Shown: positions 52,785 to 60,574 of the stretch, in pieces
How positions within the stretch are numbered: the first letter of the stretch is position 1
Layout of the letters: every line of letters starts with the position of its first letter
Assembly (NCBI RefSeq): GCF_000772705.2
Contig: NZ_JSBW02000096.1
Location: 124,001-188,000, forward strand
DNA length: 64,000 nt
Origin: Xanthomonas vasicola
GTDB lineage: Bacteria > Pseudomonadota > Gammaproteobacteria > Xanthomonadales > Xanthomonadaceae
Reading direction: 5' to 3'
Translations under genes and position numbers: made by a program
The notes under the pieces: model-generated
Told to the model about the DNA's origin: nothing
What the model saw: only the letters and a program-made list of their open reading frames with translations
The model's database searches: none

Positions 52785-54113
52785 TCACGCCGAGCGTGAC
52801 AGTGGCACCGATGGTTCGCGCTGCACGACACGCGCGGCGACGAAATGACACGAAAACTCGCTGCCGCGTCCCACTTCGCTTTCGATGTCCAGACGCGCCT
52901 GATGCAGCCCCAGGATGTGCTTGACGATCGATAGCCCCAGCCCGGTGCCGCCGCTCTCGCGCGAGCGGCTGCTGGACACGCGATAGAAGCGTTCGGTGAT
53001 GCGCGGCAGATGCGAGGCGGGAATGCCGTAGCCGGTGTCACGCACGGCCAGCGCTGCGCCATCGCCTTCGCGCACGAAACGGATCGTCACCGTGCCACCG
53101 CCGGGCGTATAGCGCACCGCGTTGGTGACCAAGTTGGAAAATGCGCTGTGCAGTTCCTTGTTGGAGCCGAGCAGATCCACGCCGGCCTCGTCGATCACGT
53201 CCACGGTGTGGCGGCCCTGGCTGTGCGCCTCGGCCTCGCGACGCAAGGTCGACAGCATGGGCGCCATCGCCACGTGTTCTTCGCCAAGTTCTTCCTGCGA
53301 TTCCAGACGCGACAGCGTCAGCAGATCTTCAACCAACTGCGCCATGCGCTGCGATTGCTTGCGCATCTCCGCCAGCATCGGGCCCGAATCGGGGAAGTCT
53401 TCCGGGTCGAGCATGTCCAGATAGCCATGCACCACCGTCAGCGGGGTGCGCAGTTCATGCGAGACGTTGGCCACGAAATCGCGACGCACCTGCTCCAGCC
53501 GCAGCAGCTTGCTGACATCGCGCGCCACCAGCAGCCAGTAGTCGTCGGAATAGGGAATCAGGCGCAGATTCAGGCGCAGATCCGGATCGGCCGGCGAGGC
53601 GGCATCCAGCATCGGCTCGGCATTGCGCCCGGCTGCCAGCCAATGCGCCAGCGGCAACGGCTGCAGCCGCTCCACTATCGACACGCCCATGTCGCCGGGA
53701 TGGTGCAGGCCGAGCAAACCGCCTGCTGCCTTGTTGAACCACTGCACGCGCTGGCTGTTGCGATCGACCACCACCACCGCATCCGGCAGCGCCTGCGCGG
53801 CGGCGCGGTAGGTGCGCAACATCTCGATCAAGCGCCGCTTGCGCCCGCGCATTTCCGCCTGGCTGCGATACAGCAGCCGGTCCAGTTCGTTCCAGGCGCC
53901 AATCCCGGCGGCAGGCTCGGCACGTTGACGCGCGGTGAGTCGCCGCAGCACCTGGCGCAGCCGCCAGTAATGCCAAGCCAGCACGCCCAGCGCGGTGAGC
54001 GTCAGCGCCATCCACACATGCTCGATCAGCACGCCCACCACGACGGCAGCGCCCAACAGCAGCGCGAGGGTGCCGAGCGTCTTGAGCCAGGCGGAACGGA
54101 TATGTTGGGGCAT
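52785..54113 (-). CDS. phoR: Phosphate-regulon sensor histidine kinase
   Basis: Autophosphorylating membrane kinase that controls PhoB. About 442 residues from the ATG at 54113: two adjacent membrane helices (about residues 14-45), a PAS domain (AQALPDAVVVVDRNSQRVQWFN), H-box FVANVSHELRTPLTVVHGYL, N-box NLVTNAVRYTPGGG, and GTGLGLSIVKHILGLH. No periplasmic sensing domain, as is normal for PhoR. An in-frame GTG at 54128 is the alternative start. phoB lies 70 bases upstream. Confidence 0.94.
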   Translation of the reverse strand: MPQHIRSAWLKTLGTLALLLGAAVVVGVLIEHVWMALTLTALGVLAWHYWRLRQVLRRLTARQRAEPAAGIGAWNELDRLLYRSQAEMRGRKRRLIEMLRTYRAAAQALPDAVVVVDRNSQRVQWFNKAAGGLLGLHHPGDMGVSIVERLQPLPLAHWLAAGRNAEPMLDAASPADPDLRLNLRLIPYSDDYWLLVARDVSKLLRLEQVRRDFVANVSHELRTPLTVVHGYLDMLDPEDFPDSGPMLAEMRKQSQRMAQLVEDLLTLSRLESQEELGEEHVAMAPMLSTLRREAEAHSQGRHTVDVIDEAGVDLLGSNKELHSAFSNLVTNAVRYTPGGGTVTIRFVREGDGAALAVRDTGYGIPASHLPRITERFYRVSSSRSRESGGTGLGLSIVKHILGLHQARLDIESEVGRGSEFSCHFVAARVVQREPSVPLSRSA

Positions 54114-54185
54114 GGAAGGCGTTACCACGAAGCATCAGGTAGACGGCGCCCCGGCCAGACTGCGGCCGGGCGGCTTGGCGGCACG

Positions 54186-54875
54186 TCAGGTCGCCGAAGA
54201 AAAACGATAGCCCGAGCCACGCACGGTCTGCACCATGTTTTCCAGGCCGAACGGTTCCAGCGTCTTGCGCAGGCGGCGGATATGTACGTCGATGGTGCGC
54301 TCTTCCACATACACGCTGCCGCCCCAGACATGGTCCAGCAGCTGGGTGCGCGTATACACGCGCTCCGGATGGGTCATGAAGAAGTGCAGCAGGCGGTATT
54401 CGGTCGGGCCGATCGGCACCGGCGCATCGCCAGCGAACACGCGGTGCGCGGCGCCATCGATACGCAGGCGTCCCACCGCCACGCTGCCGTCTTCGTCGTC
54501 TTCGCGGGTGCGCCGCATCACCGCGCGGATGCGTGCCAACAGCTCGCGTGCCGAGAACGGCTTGACCACGTAATCGTCGACGCCGGCTTCCAGACCGCCA
54601 ACACGGTCGTTTTCCTCACCACGCGCGGTGAGCATGATGATCGGAATCTCGCGGGTCAGCTGCTCCTTGCGCCAGCGCCGCGCCAGGTCCAGCCCGCTGG
54701 TGCCCGGCAGCATCCAGTCCAGCAGGATCAGATCCGGCACGCGGTCGGCAATGGCGGTCTGCGCCTCGCGGGCATCACCGGCATGGATGGGCTCGAACTC
54801 GCCTTTGCGTAGCGCGAACGCCACCATGTCGCGGATCGCGGGTTCGTCATCGACGATCAGAATGCGTTTCTGCAC
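54186..54875 (-). CDS. phoB: Phosphate-regulon response regulator
   Basis: Transcription factor activated by PhoR under phosphate limitation. 229 residues: receiver domain with ILIVDDEPAIRD and phosphoacceptor Asp53 in LILLDWMLPGTS, switch residues in MLTARG and Lys in VVKPFSAREL, and an OmpR-type winged-helix domain (TRTQLLDHVWGGSVYVEERT, IDVHIRRLRKTLE). First gene of phoB-phoR-ppk-ppx; a Pho-box-like pair lies upstream, suggesting autoregulation. Confidence 0.95.
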   Translation of the reverse strand: MQKRILIVDDEPAIRDMVAFALRKGEFEPIHAGDAREAQTAIADRVPDLILLDWMLPGTSGLDLARRWRKEQLTREIPIIMLTARGEENDRVGGLEAGVDDYVVKPFSARELLARIRAVMRRTREDDEDGSVAVGRLRIDGAAHRVFAGDAPVPIGPTEYRLLHFFMTHPERVYTRTQLLDHVWGGSVYVEERTIDVHIRRLRKTLEPFGLENMVQTVRGSGYRFSSAT

Positions 54876-54921
54876 GCGGGGCTTACCGTCTGGCTTTGGT
54901 GATCGCCAGTAGACTACGGTT

Positions 54922-54942
54922 TTGTGACTCTAATGTGACATC
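54922..54942 (-). promoter_or_regulatory. Pho-box-like direct repeat upstream of phoB
   Basis: On the minus strand the sequence reads TGTCAC-ATTAG-AGTCAC-AAAA, two TGTCAC-like cores exactly 11 bases apart with an A/T-rich spacer. It lies about 50-65 bases before the phoB start codon. This resembles the PhoB consensus, and the -35-like placement suits activator binding; the promoter itself was not pinned down. Confidence 0.55.
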
Positions 54943-55059
54943 GCCGGCATCGCCTGCGCGATGGTGATGGTTAGACGAAGCGGACTCGGCAGTTCCACTG
55001 CCGGCAGGCGGCCACCCGACACGCTGCTGTCGCATACAGCCGGCAACGCCGGTCAGCGA

Positions 55060-56706
55060 TCAGCGTGTGGATAAATCCGGGTCGCGAATGCCTTGGCGCC
55101 GCAGCTCCAGCACGGTCGGCGTAATGGCGGCGATGCGCGCATCCACGCGCGCCCGTGTCACATAGTCGAGATCTTTCTTTTTCAGTGCTTCCAGCTGGAT
55201 CAAGGCCTGTTCGGCGCGGCCGTTCAAGAACGCCGCTTCCGCATACGCTTCGCTGGCGAGCAGTTGGTCGCCGGAGAGCTCGCAGGCACGGGCGTAGCTC
55301 TGTTGCAGCAACGGGTCGTCGCTGCTCCGGTGCAACAACGGCTCCAGCACCTGGCGCGCGCGCTGGCCGGACTCCTTGCTGGCCTGCTCGTTGAGCGCGC
55401 TGGCATACGTCAGCGCCACCGCGCGGTTGTTCGGCAATTGCTTGAGCAACGCGTCAAAGCGCGCATTGGCCGCCTCGCGCTGGCCGACGCGCGCCTGCGC
55501 CTCGCTCAAACCCAGCGCCAACCACAGATTGTCCGGATGCGCCTCAAGCAGGCTGCTCAGCTCGGCCACCGGCTCGCCCGGCCGGCCGCCGCTGTTGCGC
55601 AGCTTCGCCAGCGCCAGGCCGTAGCGCTGCGCATCGCTCAAGCCTTGTTTGGCGCTGCGGCGCAGGGTTTCGTATTCGCGAATGGCTGCATCGGGTGTTG
55701 CCGCGCTGAGTACGCGCAGGCGCTCCTTGGCCCAATCGAAGCCTTGCTGGTCGGCACCACGGCTGAGCGCGTCCACCGGCAGCCGCAGGGCATAGGGAAG
55801 CAGTGCGTTGCCATTGCGGCTGAGCGGTTCCGACAGCGACGGGTCGGACGGGTCCACGCGCTCCTGGCGGCTTCCACCCGGCACCGAAGTGGTCAGCACC
55901 ACGGTGTTCTTCTTCATCTGCTCGGCGCGTGCCTTGGCTTCGCTGATGCGGGTGACGGTGACAGGGTGGGTCTGCAGGAAATCCGGCGCGCTGTAACCGC
56001 CTTCGTTGGCCCGCATCGCTACCGACATGCGCTCGAAGAAGCCGGCCATCGCATCCACGTCGTAACCGCTGCGCGCCAGCGTGCGGATGCCCAGCCGGTC
56101 GGCTTCGGATTCGTTGGAGCGGGTGTAGTCGATCTGCCGCTGCTGCATCAGCCCCATCGCGCTGGTGATGGTGGCCATGGTGGCGTCGCCCTTGGAGTTG
56201 CCCCCGGCCTGCTGCGCTGCCACCACCGCTGCCAGCATACCGAGCAGGATCGGGATCTGGTCGCGCTGCGCACGCTCCACCCCGCGCAGCACATGCTGCT
56301 GGGTGACGTGGGCGATTTCGTGCGACAGCACCGCCGCCACTTCGTCCTCGCGCTCGGCGGTCAGCACCAGCCCCGCATTGACCGCCACATAGCCGCCCAG
56401 CGTGGCGAACGCATTGATCTGGCGGTCGCGCAGCATGAAAAACGTAAACGGCTGCTGCGGCTGGTCGCTGTTGGCGCCTAGCCGGGTGCCCATGGTCTGC
56501 AGCCAGTCGGTGATCAGCGGGTCGTCCAGCACGTAGTCGTAGTTGCGCAACTCGGCCAACATCATTTTGCCGTACTCGGCCTGACGTGCCGGGGTCAGCA
56601 GCTCGCCGGCCGACGAACCGATGTCGGGCAGACGGTTTTCCTGCGCAGATGCCACACCCATGGCAACAGCCAGCGTGAGGGCAGTGGCGAGCGGTAGCAG
56701 GCGCAA
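55060..56706 (-). CDS. bepA: M48-family periplasmic metallopeptidase with TPR region, BepA-like
   Basis: Periplasmic protease/chaperone that would help assemble outer-membrane proteins such as LptD. About 548 residues: signal peptide LRLLPLATALTLAVAMGVAS, zinc motif VLSHEIAHVTQQH (His-Glu-x2-His), third zinc ligand in SNESEADRLGIRTL, and a C-terminal half of TPR-like helices (ANARFDALLKQLPNNRAVAL, SYARACELSGDQLLASEAY). A TTG start at 56706 is preferred: GGGAG lies six bases upstream and it begins the signal peptide, whereas the frame from 56766 gives an implausible leader. Confidence 0.87.
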   Translation of the reverse strand: MRLLPLATALTLAVAMGVASAQENRLPDIGSSAGELLTPARQAEYGKMMLAELRNYDYVLDDPLITDWLQTMGTRLGANSDQPQQPFTFFMLRDRQINAFATLGGYVAVNAGLVLTAEREDEVAAVLSHEIAHVTQQHVLRGVERAQRDQIPILLGMLAAVVAAQQAGGNSKGDATMATITSAMGLMQQRQIDYTRSNESEADRLGIRTLARSGYDVDAMAGFFERMSVAMRANEGGYSAPDFLQTHPVTVTRISEAKARAEQMKKNTVVLTTSVPGGSRQERVDPSDPSLSEPLSRNGNALLPYALRLPVDALSRGADQQGFDWAKERLRVLSAATPDAAIREYETLRRSAKQGLSDAQRYGLALAKLRNSGGRPGEPVAELSSLLEAHPDNLWLALGLSEAQARVGQREAANARFDALLKQLPNNRAVALTYASALNEQASKESGQRARQVLEPLLHRSSDDPLLQQSYARACELSGDQLLASEAYAEAAFLNGRAEQALIQLEALKKKDLDYVTRARVDARIAAITPTVLELRRQGIRDPDLSTR

Positions 56707-56855
56707 GTGGAACTCCCAGGTAGTGCGCGGAGCATGCGGGCAGCACGGCGCGATGGCGTGAATCATCGGTTAACCCACAGTGTTGCGGTGACGACATGGA
56801 AATTCCAGTCGCCCGGTACCATGTGTCAGACCTCATGCCAACCACGGAGCTTCCC

Positions 56856-57164
56856 GTGAGCCAAGACCATACCGATCAGGACGCGGCCTCCGGCCCGCAG
56901 ATCACCCTGTATTCCTCCGCCATCTGCCCGTATTGCGTGGCGGCCAAGAACTTCCTCAAGAGCAAGGGCAAGACCTGGACCGAGGTGCGGATCGACCTGG
57001 ACCCGGCCGAGCGCGACAAGATGGTTGCCCTGGCCAAGCGCACCAGCGTGCCGCAGATCTTTGTCGGCGACATCCACGTGGGCGGCTACGACGATATGAT
57101 GGCCATGCACCGCGCCGGCAAGCTCGAGCCACTGCTGGCCGGCAGCGCGGGCGGTCAGGCATGA
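56856..57164 (+). CDS. grxC: Glutaredoxin (dithiol, GrxC-like)
   Basis: Reduces disulfides using glutathione. About 102 residues from the GTG at 56856: active site SSAICPYCVAAKNFL (CPYC), TSVPQIFVGDIHVGGYDDMM with cis-Pro and the GG loop that contact glutathione. GGAG six bases upstream favours the GTG over the ATG at 56835. Its stop overlaps the next start as ATGA (57161-57164), so it is translationally coupled to the AhpD-like protein, a redox pairing. Confidence 0.9.
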   Translation: MSQDHTDQDAASGPQITLYSSAICPYCVAAKNFLKSKGKTWTEVRIDLDPAERDKMVALAKRTSVPQIFVGDIHVGGYDDMMAMHRAGKLEPLLAGSAGGQA

Positions 57165-57556
57165 GTGGTTCCGACGACGGCAGCACCGACCGCCTGCGCG
57201 AATTCACCGAATTCCGTCAGCGCATGAATCAGCGCATCCTGGCCGAGCCGAACCAGGTGGTGCGGCGCTTCTTCGCGCTGGACACCCAGACCTACCAAGC
57301 CGGCGCCCTGGACGTGAAGACCAAGGAGCTGCTCGGCCTGGTCGCCTCGATGGTGCTGCGCTGCGACGACTGCATCAGCTACCACGTGGCCCAGTGCAAG
57401 GAAGCCGGCGTGAGCCGCGAAGAGTTTTTCGAAACCTTCTCGGTCGGTCTGGTGGTGGGCGGCTCCATCGTTATTCCGCATCTGCGCCGCGCGGTGGACT
57501 TCCTCGACCAGCTCGAAGGCGGCGCGCAGGCGCCGGCCCAGCACGCGCACGACTGA
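57161..57556 (+). CDS. AhpD-like protein (carboxymuconolactone decarboxylase family)
   Basis: 131 residues, all-helical. The CxxC-x3-H site typical of the AhpD-like peroxidase branch is present in LRCDDCISYHVAQCKEAG, which distinguishes it from true decarboxylases. Opening DRLREFTEFRQRMNQRILAE is the usual N-terminal helix. Coupled by ATGA overlap to the glutaredoxin gene, which might supply its reducing electrons; that link is inference. Confidence 0.86.
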   Translation: MSGSDDGSTDRLREFTEFRQRMNQRILAEPNQVVRRFFALDTQTYQAGALDVKTKELLGLVASMVLRCDDCISYHVAQCKEAGVSREEFFETFSVGLVVGGSIVIPHLRRAVDFLDQLEGGAQAPAQHAHD

Positions 57557-57927
57557 GTGTGTCGCTGAGGTGCGGGAGTGGGGATTTGGGATTCGTAACA
57601 GCCGGCAAGACGCACGCGCCGCTCATCGAGGCGGCGCGTTGCGTTTGGGCGCCTGCCGTTCTGAGAGCTGTTACCACAACGGAGCGAACAGTCGTCAGGT
57701 ACGCGCGGATGGCGCAGAAGCGCAGTGCCCGAGTGGTACATGCCGATTCCTAGCATCGGCCACGCCCGCCTGGTGACTGCGCAGTCGTTTCGGTAGTCAC
57801 CCTTAGACCAAGGTCGTTTGGGTGCCTTCACCGGCATCGGGCATAATTGCCGGTGAAACCTCAATTGCGCCGATCTGCCGGGTTCGACGGCTGGCGCTCC
57901 CCCCTTCAAGTTCGGAAACCCAACGTT
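57557..57927. other. Intergenic stretch before isocitrate dehydrogenase, holds repeats
   Basis: Contains a GGGAGTGGGGATTTGGGATTCG repeat-like unit at about 57569-57594 and the second copy of the dispersed repeat on the minus strand. The open frames running through it match nothing. Confidence 0.5.
57661..57771 (-). repeat. Dispersed intergenic repeat, copy 2
   Basis: Read on the minus strand it resembles 3712-3830, sharing GGCGGGCG, GGAATCGGCATGTAC and a GACTGTTCGCT-like block about 60 bases later. Identity is partial, so these are diverged family members. Confidence 0.55.
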
Positions 57928-58935
57928 ATGACGCAGACAATCACGGTCATCCGCGGCGACGGTATTGGCCCGGAGATCATGGATGCCACGCTGTTCGTGC
58001 TCGACGCGCTGCAAGCTGGCCTGACCTACGAGTACGCCGACGCCGGCCTGGTCGCGCTGGAAAAGCACGGCGATCTGCTGCCCGAGTCCACCCTGGCCTC
58101 GATCACCAAGAACAAAGTGGCGCTGAAAAGCCCGCTGACTACGCCGGTGGGCGAAGGCTTCAGCTCGATCAACGTCGCCATGCGTCGAAAGTTCGACCTG
58201 TACGCCAACGTGCGTCCGGCCAAGTCGTTCCCGAACACCAAGTCGCGTTTCGCCGATGGCGTGGACCTGATCACGGTCCGCGAGAACACCGAAGGCGCGT
58301 ACCTGAGCGAAGGCCAGACCGTGTCCGAGGACGGCGAGACCGCGTTCTCCGGCACCCGGATCACCCGCAAGGGCTCCGAGCGCATCGTGCGCTACGCCTT
58401 CGATCTGGCGCGCGCCACCGGCCGTAAGAAGGTAACTGCGGTGCACAAGGCCAACATCATCAAGTCGACCTCGGGCCTGTTCCTGAAGGTGGCCCGCGAT
58501 GTAGCCGCGCAGTACCCGGAAATCGAATTCCAGGAAATGATCGTCGACAACACCTGCATGCAGTTGGTGATGCGTCCAGAGCAGTTCGACATCATCGTGA
58601 CCACCAACCTGTTCGGCGACATCATCTCCGACCTGTGCGCCGGTCTGGTCGGCGGCCTGGGCCTGGCGCCGGGTGCCAACATTGGTCTGGACGCGGCGAT
58701 CTTCGAAGCCGTGCACGGCTCGGCGCCGGATATTGCAGGGCAGGGCAAGGCCAACCCGTGCGCGCTGCTGCTGGGCGCCGCGCAGATGCTGGACCACATC
58801 GGCCAGCCGCAGAACGCCGAGCGCCTGCGCGAAGCCATCGTCGCCACGCTGGAGGCCAAGGATTCCTTGACTCCCGACCTGGGCGGCACCGGCAACACCA
58901 TGGGCTTCGCCAAGGCCATCGCCAGCCGCCTCTGA
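57928..58935 (+). CDS. Isocitrate dehydrogenase, NAD-type
   Basis: TCA-cycle enzyme oxidising isocitrate to 2-oxoglutarate. 335 residues, shorter than the E. coli NADP enzyme and in the IDH/IPMDH superfamily: TVIRGDGIGPEI near residue 6, VRENTEGAYLSE, HKANIIKST, and EAVHGSAPDIAGQGKANP. The Asp-Ile in APDIAG, where NADP enzymes carry Lys-Tyr, points to NAD. An open frame back to 57847 lacks the family start; the ATG at 57928 directly precedes it. Very strong terminator follows. Confidence 0.92.
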   Translation: MTQTITVIRGDGIGPEIMDATLFVLDALQAGLTYEYADAGLVALEKHGDLLPESTLASITKNKVALKSPLTTPVGEGFSSINVAMRRKFDLYANVRPAKSFPNTKSRFADGVDLITVRENTEGAYLSEGQTVSEDGETAFSGTRITRKGSERIVRYAFDLARATGRKKVTAVHKANIIKSTSGLFLKVARDVAAQYPEIEFQEMIVDNTCMQLVMRPEQFDIIVTTNLFGDIISDLCAGLVGGLGLAPGANIGLDAAIFEAVHGSAPDIAGQGKANPCALLLGAAQMLDHIGQPQNAERLREAIVATLEAKDSLTPDLGGTGNTMGFAKAIASRL

Positions 58936-58954
58936 GCGCACTGGTTGATCGCAC

Positions 58955-58990
58955 AAAAAGATAAGGGCGCCTAGGCGCCCTTATCTTTTT
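58955..58990 (+). terminator. Strong terminator after isocitrate dehydrogenase
   Basis: Perfect 17-base-pair stem, 58955-58971 with 58974-58990, with GGGCGCC at the tip and TTTTT in the outer arm; nearly loopless (two bases). It is symmetric and can stop transcription from both sides, also serving the leftward BI-1 gene. Confidence 0.92.
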
Positions 58991-59067
58991 GCTGGGAATT
59001 GTCTGAAGCCACACTTGGTCATCGATCGTGGGGGACGCTCTTGCGATCCCAATCCCGATTCCCTGCC

Positions 59068-59829
59068 TTAATTGCGCGACTGCAGCTTCGACAGCAGACG
59101 CAGGAACTCGATGTACAGCCACACCAGCGTCACCATCAGGCCGAACGCGCCGTACCACTCCATGTGCTTGGGCGCACCCTGCTCGACGCCGCTCTCGATG
59201 AAGTCGAAGTCCAGCACCAGGTTCAATGCGGCCACCACCACCACGAACAGGCTGAAACCAATCCCGATCAGGCCCGAGTCGTGGATGAAAGGAATGTGCA
59301 CGCCGAAGAAGCCCAGCACGATGGTCGCCAGATACACCAGCGCAATGCCGCCAGTGGCCGCGACCACACCCAGCTTGAAGTTTTCGGTAGCCTTGATCAT
59401 GCCGCTGCGATACGCAAACAGCAGCGCGAACATTGTGCCGAAGGTCAGCAGCACCGCCTGAAACACGATGCCGTTGAAACGCGCTTCGTACACCGCCGAG
59501 ATCGAGCCGAGGAAGAAGCCTTCGATCAGTGCGTAAAGCGGCGCCGTGATCGGTGCCCAGGTCGGCTTGAAGCTGGTGGCCAGTGCAAACACCAGGCCGC
59601 CGATCGCGCCGGCGATCATGTAGATGCGCGCGGCAGGCAAAGGCATGCCGTCGGCACCGATCGATTGCGACCAAGCGAAGACCGCGGTGATCACCGCCAT
59701 CAGCAACAGCGCGCCGGTTTTGTTGACCGTGCCGTTGAGGGTCATCGTCTGACCGTCGCGGGTGACCACCGAGCCGGAGCCCGAGTCAAGGAATGTTGAT
59801 TCCCGAAGGGCAGGGTTACCGCTACGCAT
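59068..59829 (-). CDS. Bax inhibitor-1 / YccA family membrane protein
   Basis: 253 residues, seven membrane segments from about residue 33 onward after a hydrophilic leader. Family-typical features: NGTVNKTGALLLMAVITAV near the start, FALATSFKPTWAPI, APLYALIEGFFLGSIS, and a late FIESGVEQGAPKHMEWYGAFG. BI-1/YccA proteins modulate membrane proteases such as FtsH in E. coli and may leak calcium. Stands alone. Confidence 0.92.
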   Translation of the reverse strand: MRSGNPALRESTFLDSGSGSVVTRDGQTMTLNGTVNKTGALLLMAVITAVFAWSQSIGADGMPLPAARIYMIAGAIGGLVFALATSFKPTWAPITAPLYALIEGFFLGSISAVYEARFNGIVFQAVLLTFGTMFALLFAYRSGMIKATENFKLGVVAATGGIALVYLATIVLGFFGVHIPFIHDSGLIGIGFSLFVVVVAALNLVLDFDFIESGVEQGAPKHMEWYGAFGLMVTLVWLYIEFLRLLSKLQSRN

Positions 59830-59979
59830 GCGTATTCTCCATGAGAGGTGTGCTCACTCTACTGGCGAGCCTTGTCGCGAGGATAGCTGATCGTTCAATT
59901 TACACAGGGTGATTGACAGCGAGGCCAATCGTTCCCAAAATAGCCGACCTTTCGAGCCTTCGGGATTGAAAGGTCCCGC

Positions 59980-60056
59980 CGGGGTATAGCGCAGTCTGGT
60001 AGCGCGCCTGCTTTGGGAGCAGGATGTCGGGGGTTCGAATCCCTCTACCCCGACCA
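59980..60056 (+). tRNA. tRNA-Pro (anticodon TGG)
   Basis: Acceptor arm CGGGGTA pairs with TACCCCG; anticodon stem CCTGC/GCAGG with loop TTTGGGA gives anticodon TGG at 60014-60016; T-arm GGGTTCGAATCCC; encoded CCA at 60054-60056. First of four tRNAs. Confidence 0.97.
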
Positions 60057-60098
60057 TTCCGAGCTCCTGACGGCGTGGGAATGCGAAGTTCGGTCCGG

Positions 60099-60175
60099 GC
60101 GCCCGTAGCTCAACCGGATAGAGCACCGGCCTTCTAAGCCGGCGGTTACAGGTTCGAGTCCTGTCGGGCGCGCCA
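60099..60175 (+). tRNA. tRNA-Arg (anticodon TCT)
   Basis: Acceptor GCGCCCG pairs with CGGGCGC; anticodon stem CCGGC/GCCGG with loop CTTCTAA gives TCT; T-arm AGGTTCGAGTCCT; encoded CCA. Confidence 0.97.
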
Positions 60176-60206
60176 TCGGCGGTACGGTAGGAAGTAAGTT
60201 TTCAGT

Positions 60207-60284
60207 GGTGGCTGTAGCTCAGCTGGTTAGAGTACTGGATTGTGATTCCAGATGTCGGGGGTTCGAGTCCCCTCAGCCACCCCA
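60207..60284 (+). tRNA. tRNA-His (anticodon GTG)
   Basis: Acceptor GTGGCTG pairs with CAGCCAC, and an encoded extra G at 60207 can pair with the discriminator C at 60281, the tRNA-His identity pair. Anticodon stem CTGGA/TCCAG with loop TTGTGAT gives GTG. Encoded CCA. Confidence 0.97.
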
Positions 60285-60377
60285 CTGATGACAAGCAATT
60301 GCGGGAATGTTTGACCCGATGTGTCACCGGGTATTGCAACGAAGCAAAAATGCACATAGAATGTGCGATCAGTTTCA

Positions 60378-60453
60378 GGGCCGTTAGCTCAGTTGGTAGA
60401 GCAGTTGACTCTTAATCAATAGGTCCAAGGTTCGAATCCTTGACGGCCCACCA
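60378..60453 (+). tRNA. tRNA-Lys (anticodon CTT), integration target
   Basis: Acceptor GGGCCGT pairs with ACGGCCC; anticodon stem GTTGA/TCAAT with loop CTCTTAA gives CTT; T-arm AGGTTCGAATCCT; encoded CCA at 60451-60453. A tyrosine recombinase gene pointing toward its 3' end lies 120 bases away, so this tRNA is the probable attachment site of the element to its right. The tRNA is complete, meaning the element's end restores it. Confidence 0.95.
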
Positions 60454-60456
60454 ATT

Positions 60457-60496
60457 AAAACAGCCACTTAGCGCGAGCAAGTGGCTGTTTTTTTTT
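60457..60496 (+). terminator. Terminator just beyond tRNA-Lys
   Basis: Ten-base-pair perfect stem ACAGCCACTT/AAGTGGCTGT with a nine-base loop, followed by a run of nine T. It ends the tRNA transcript; in reverse orientation it would also stop the integrase transcript. Confidence 0.88.
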
Positions 60497-60574
60497 GTGT
60501 CGGGAAAATTGCCGGGAAAATTCCGCTAGGCGCTGCCCTGAAAGCGCCGCCCAATAGCTCGGGCAGCGAAGTGT

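Noticed and set aside
53010-54812. 600-codon open frame on the + strand
   Set aside because: Runs opposite phoR and phoB and shows only shadow composition.
57379-58956. 525-codon open frame on the - strand
   Set aside because: Antisense of isocitrate dehydrogenase continued through the repeat region.
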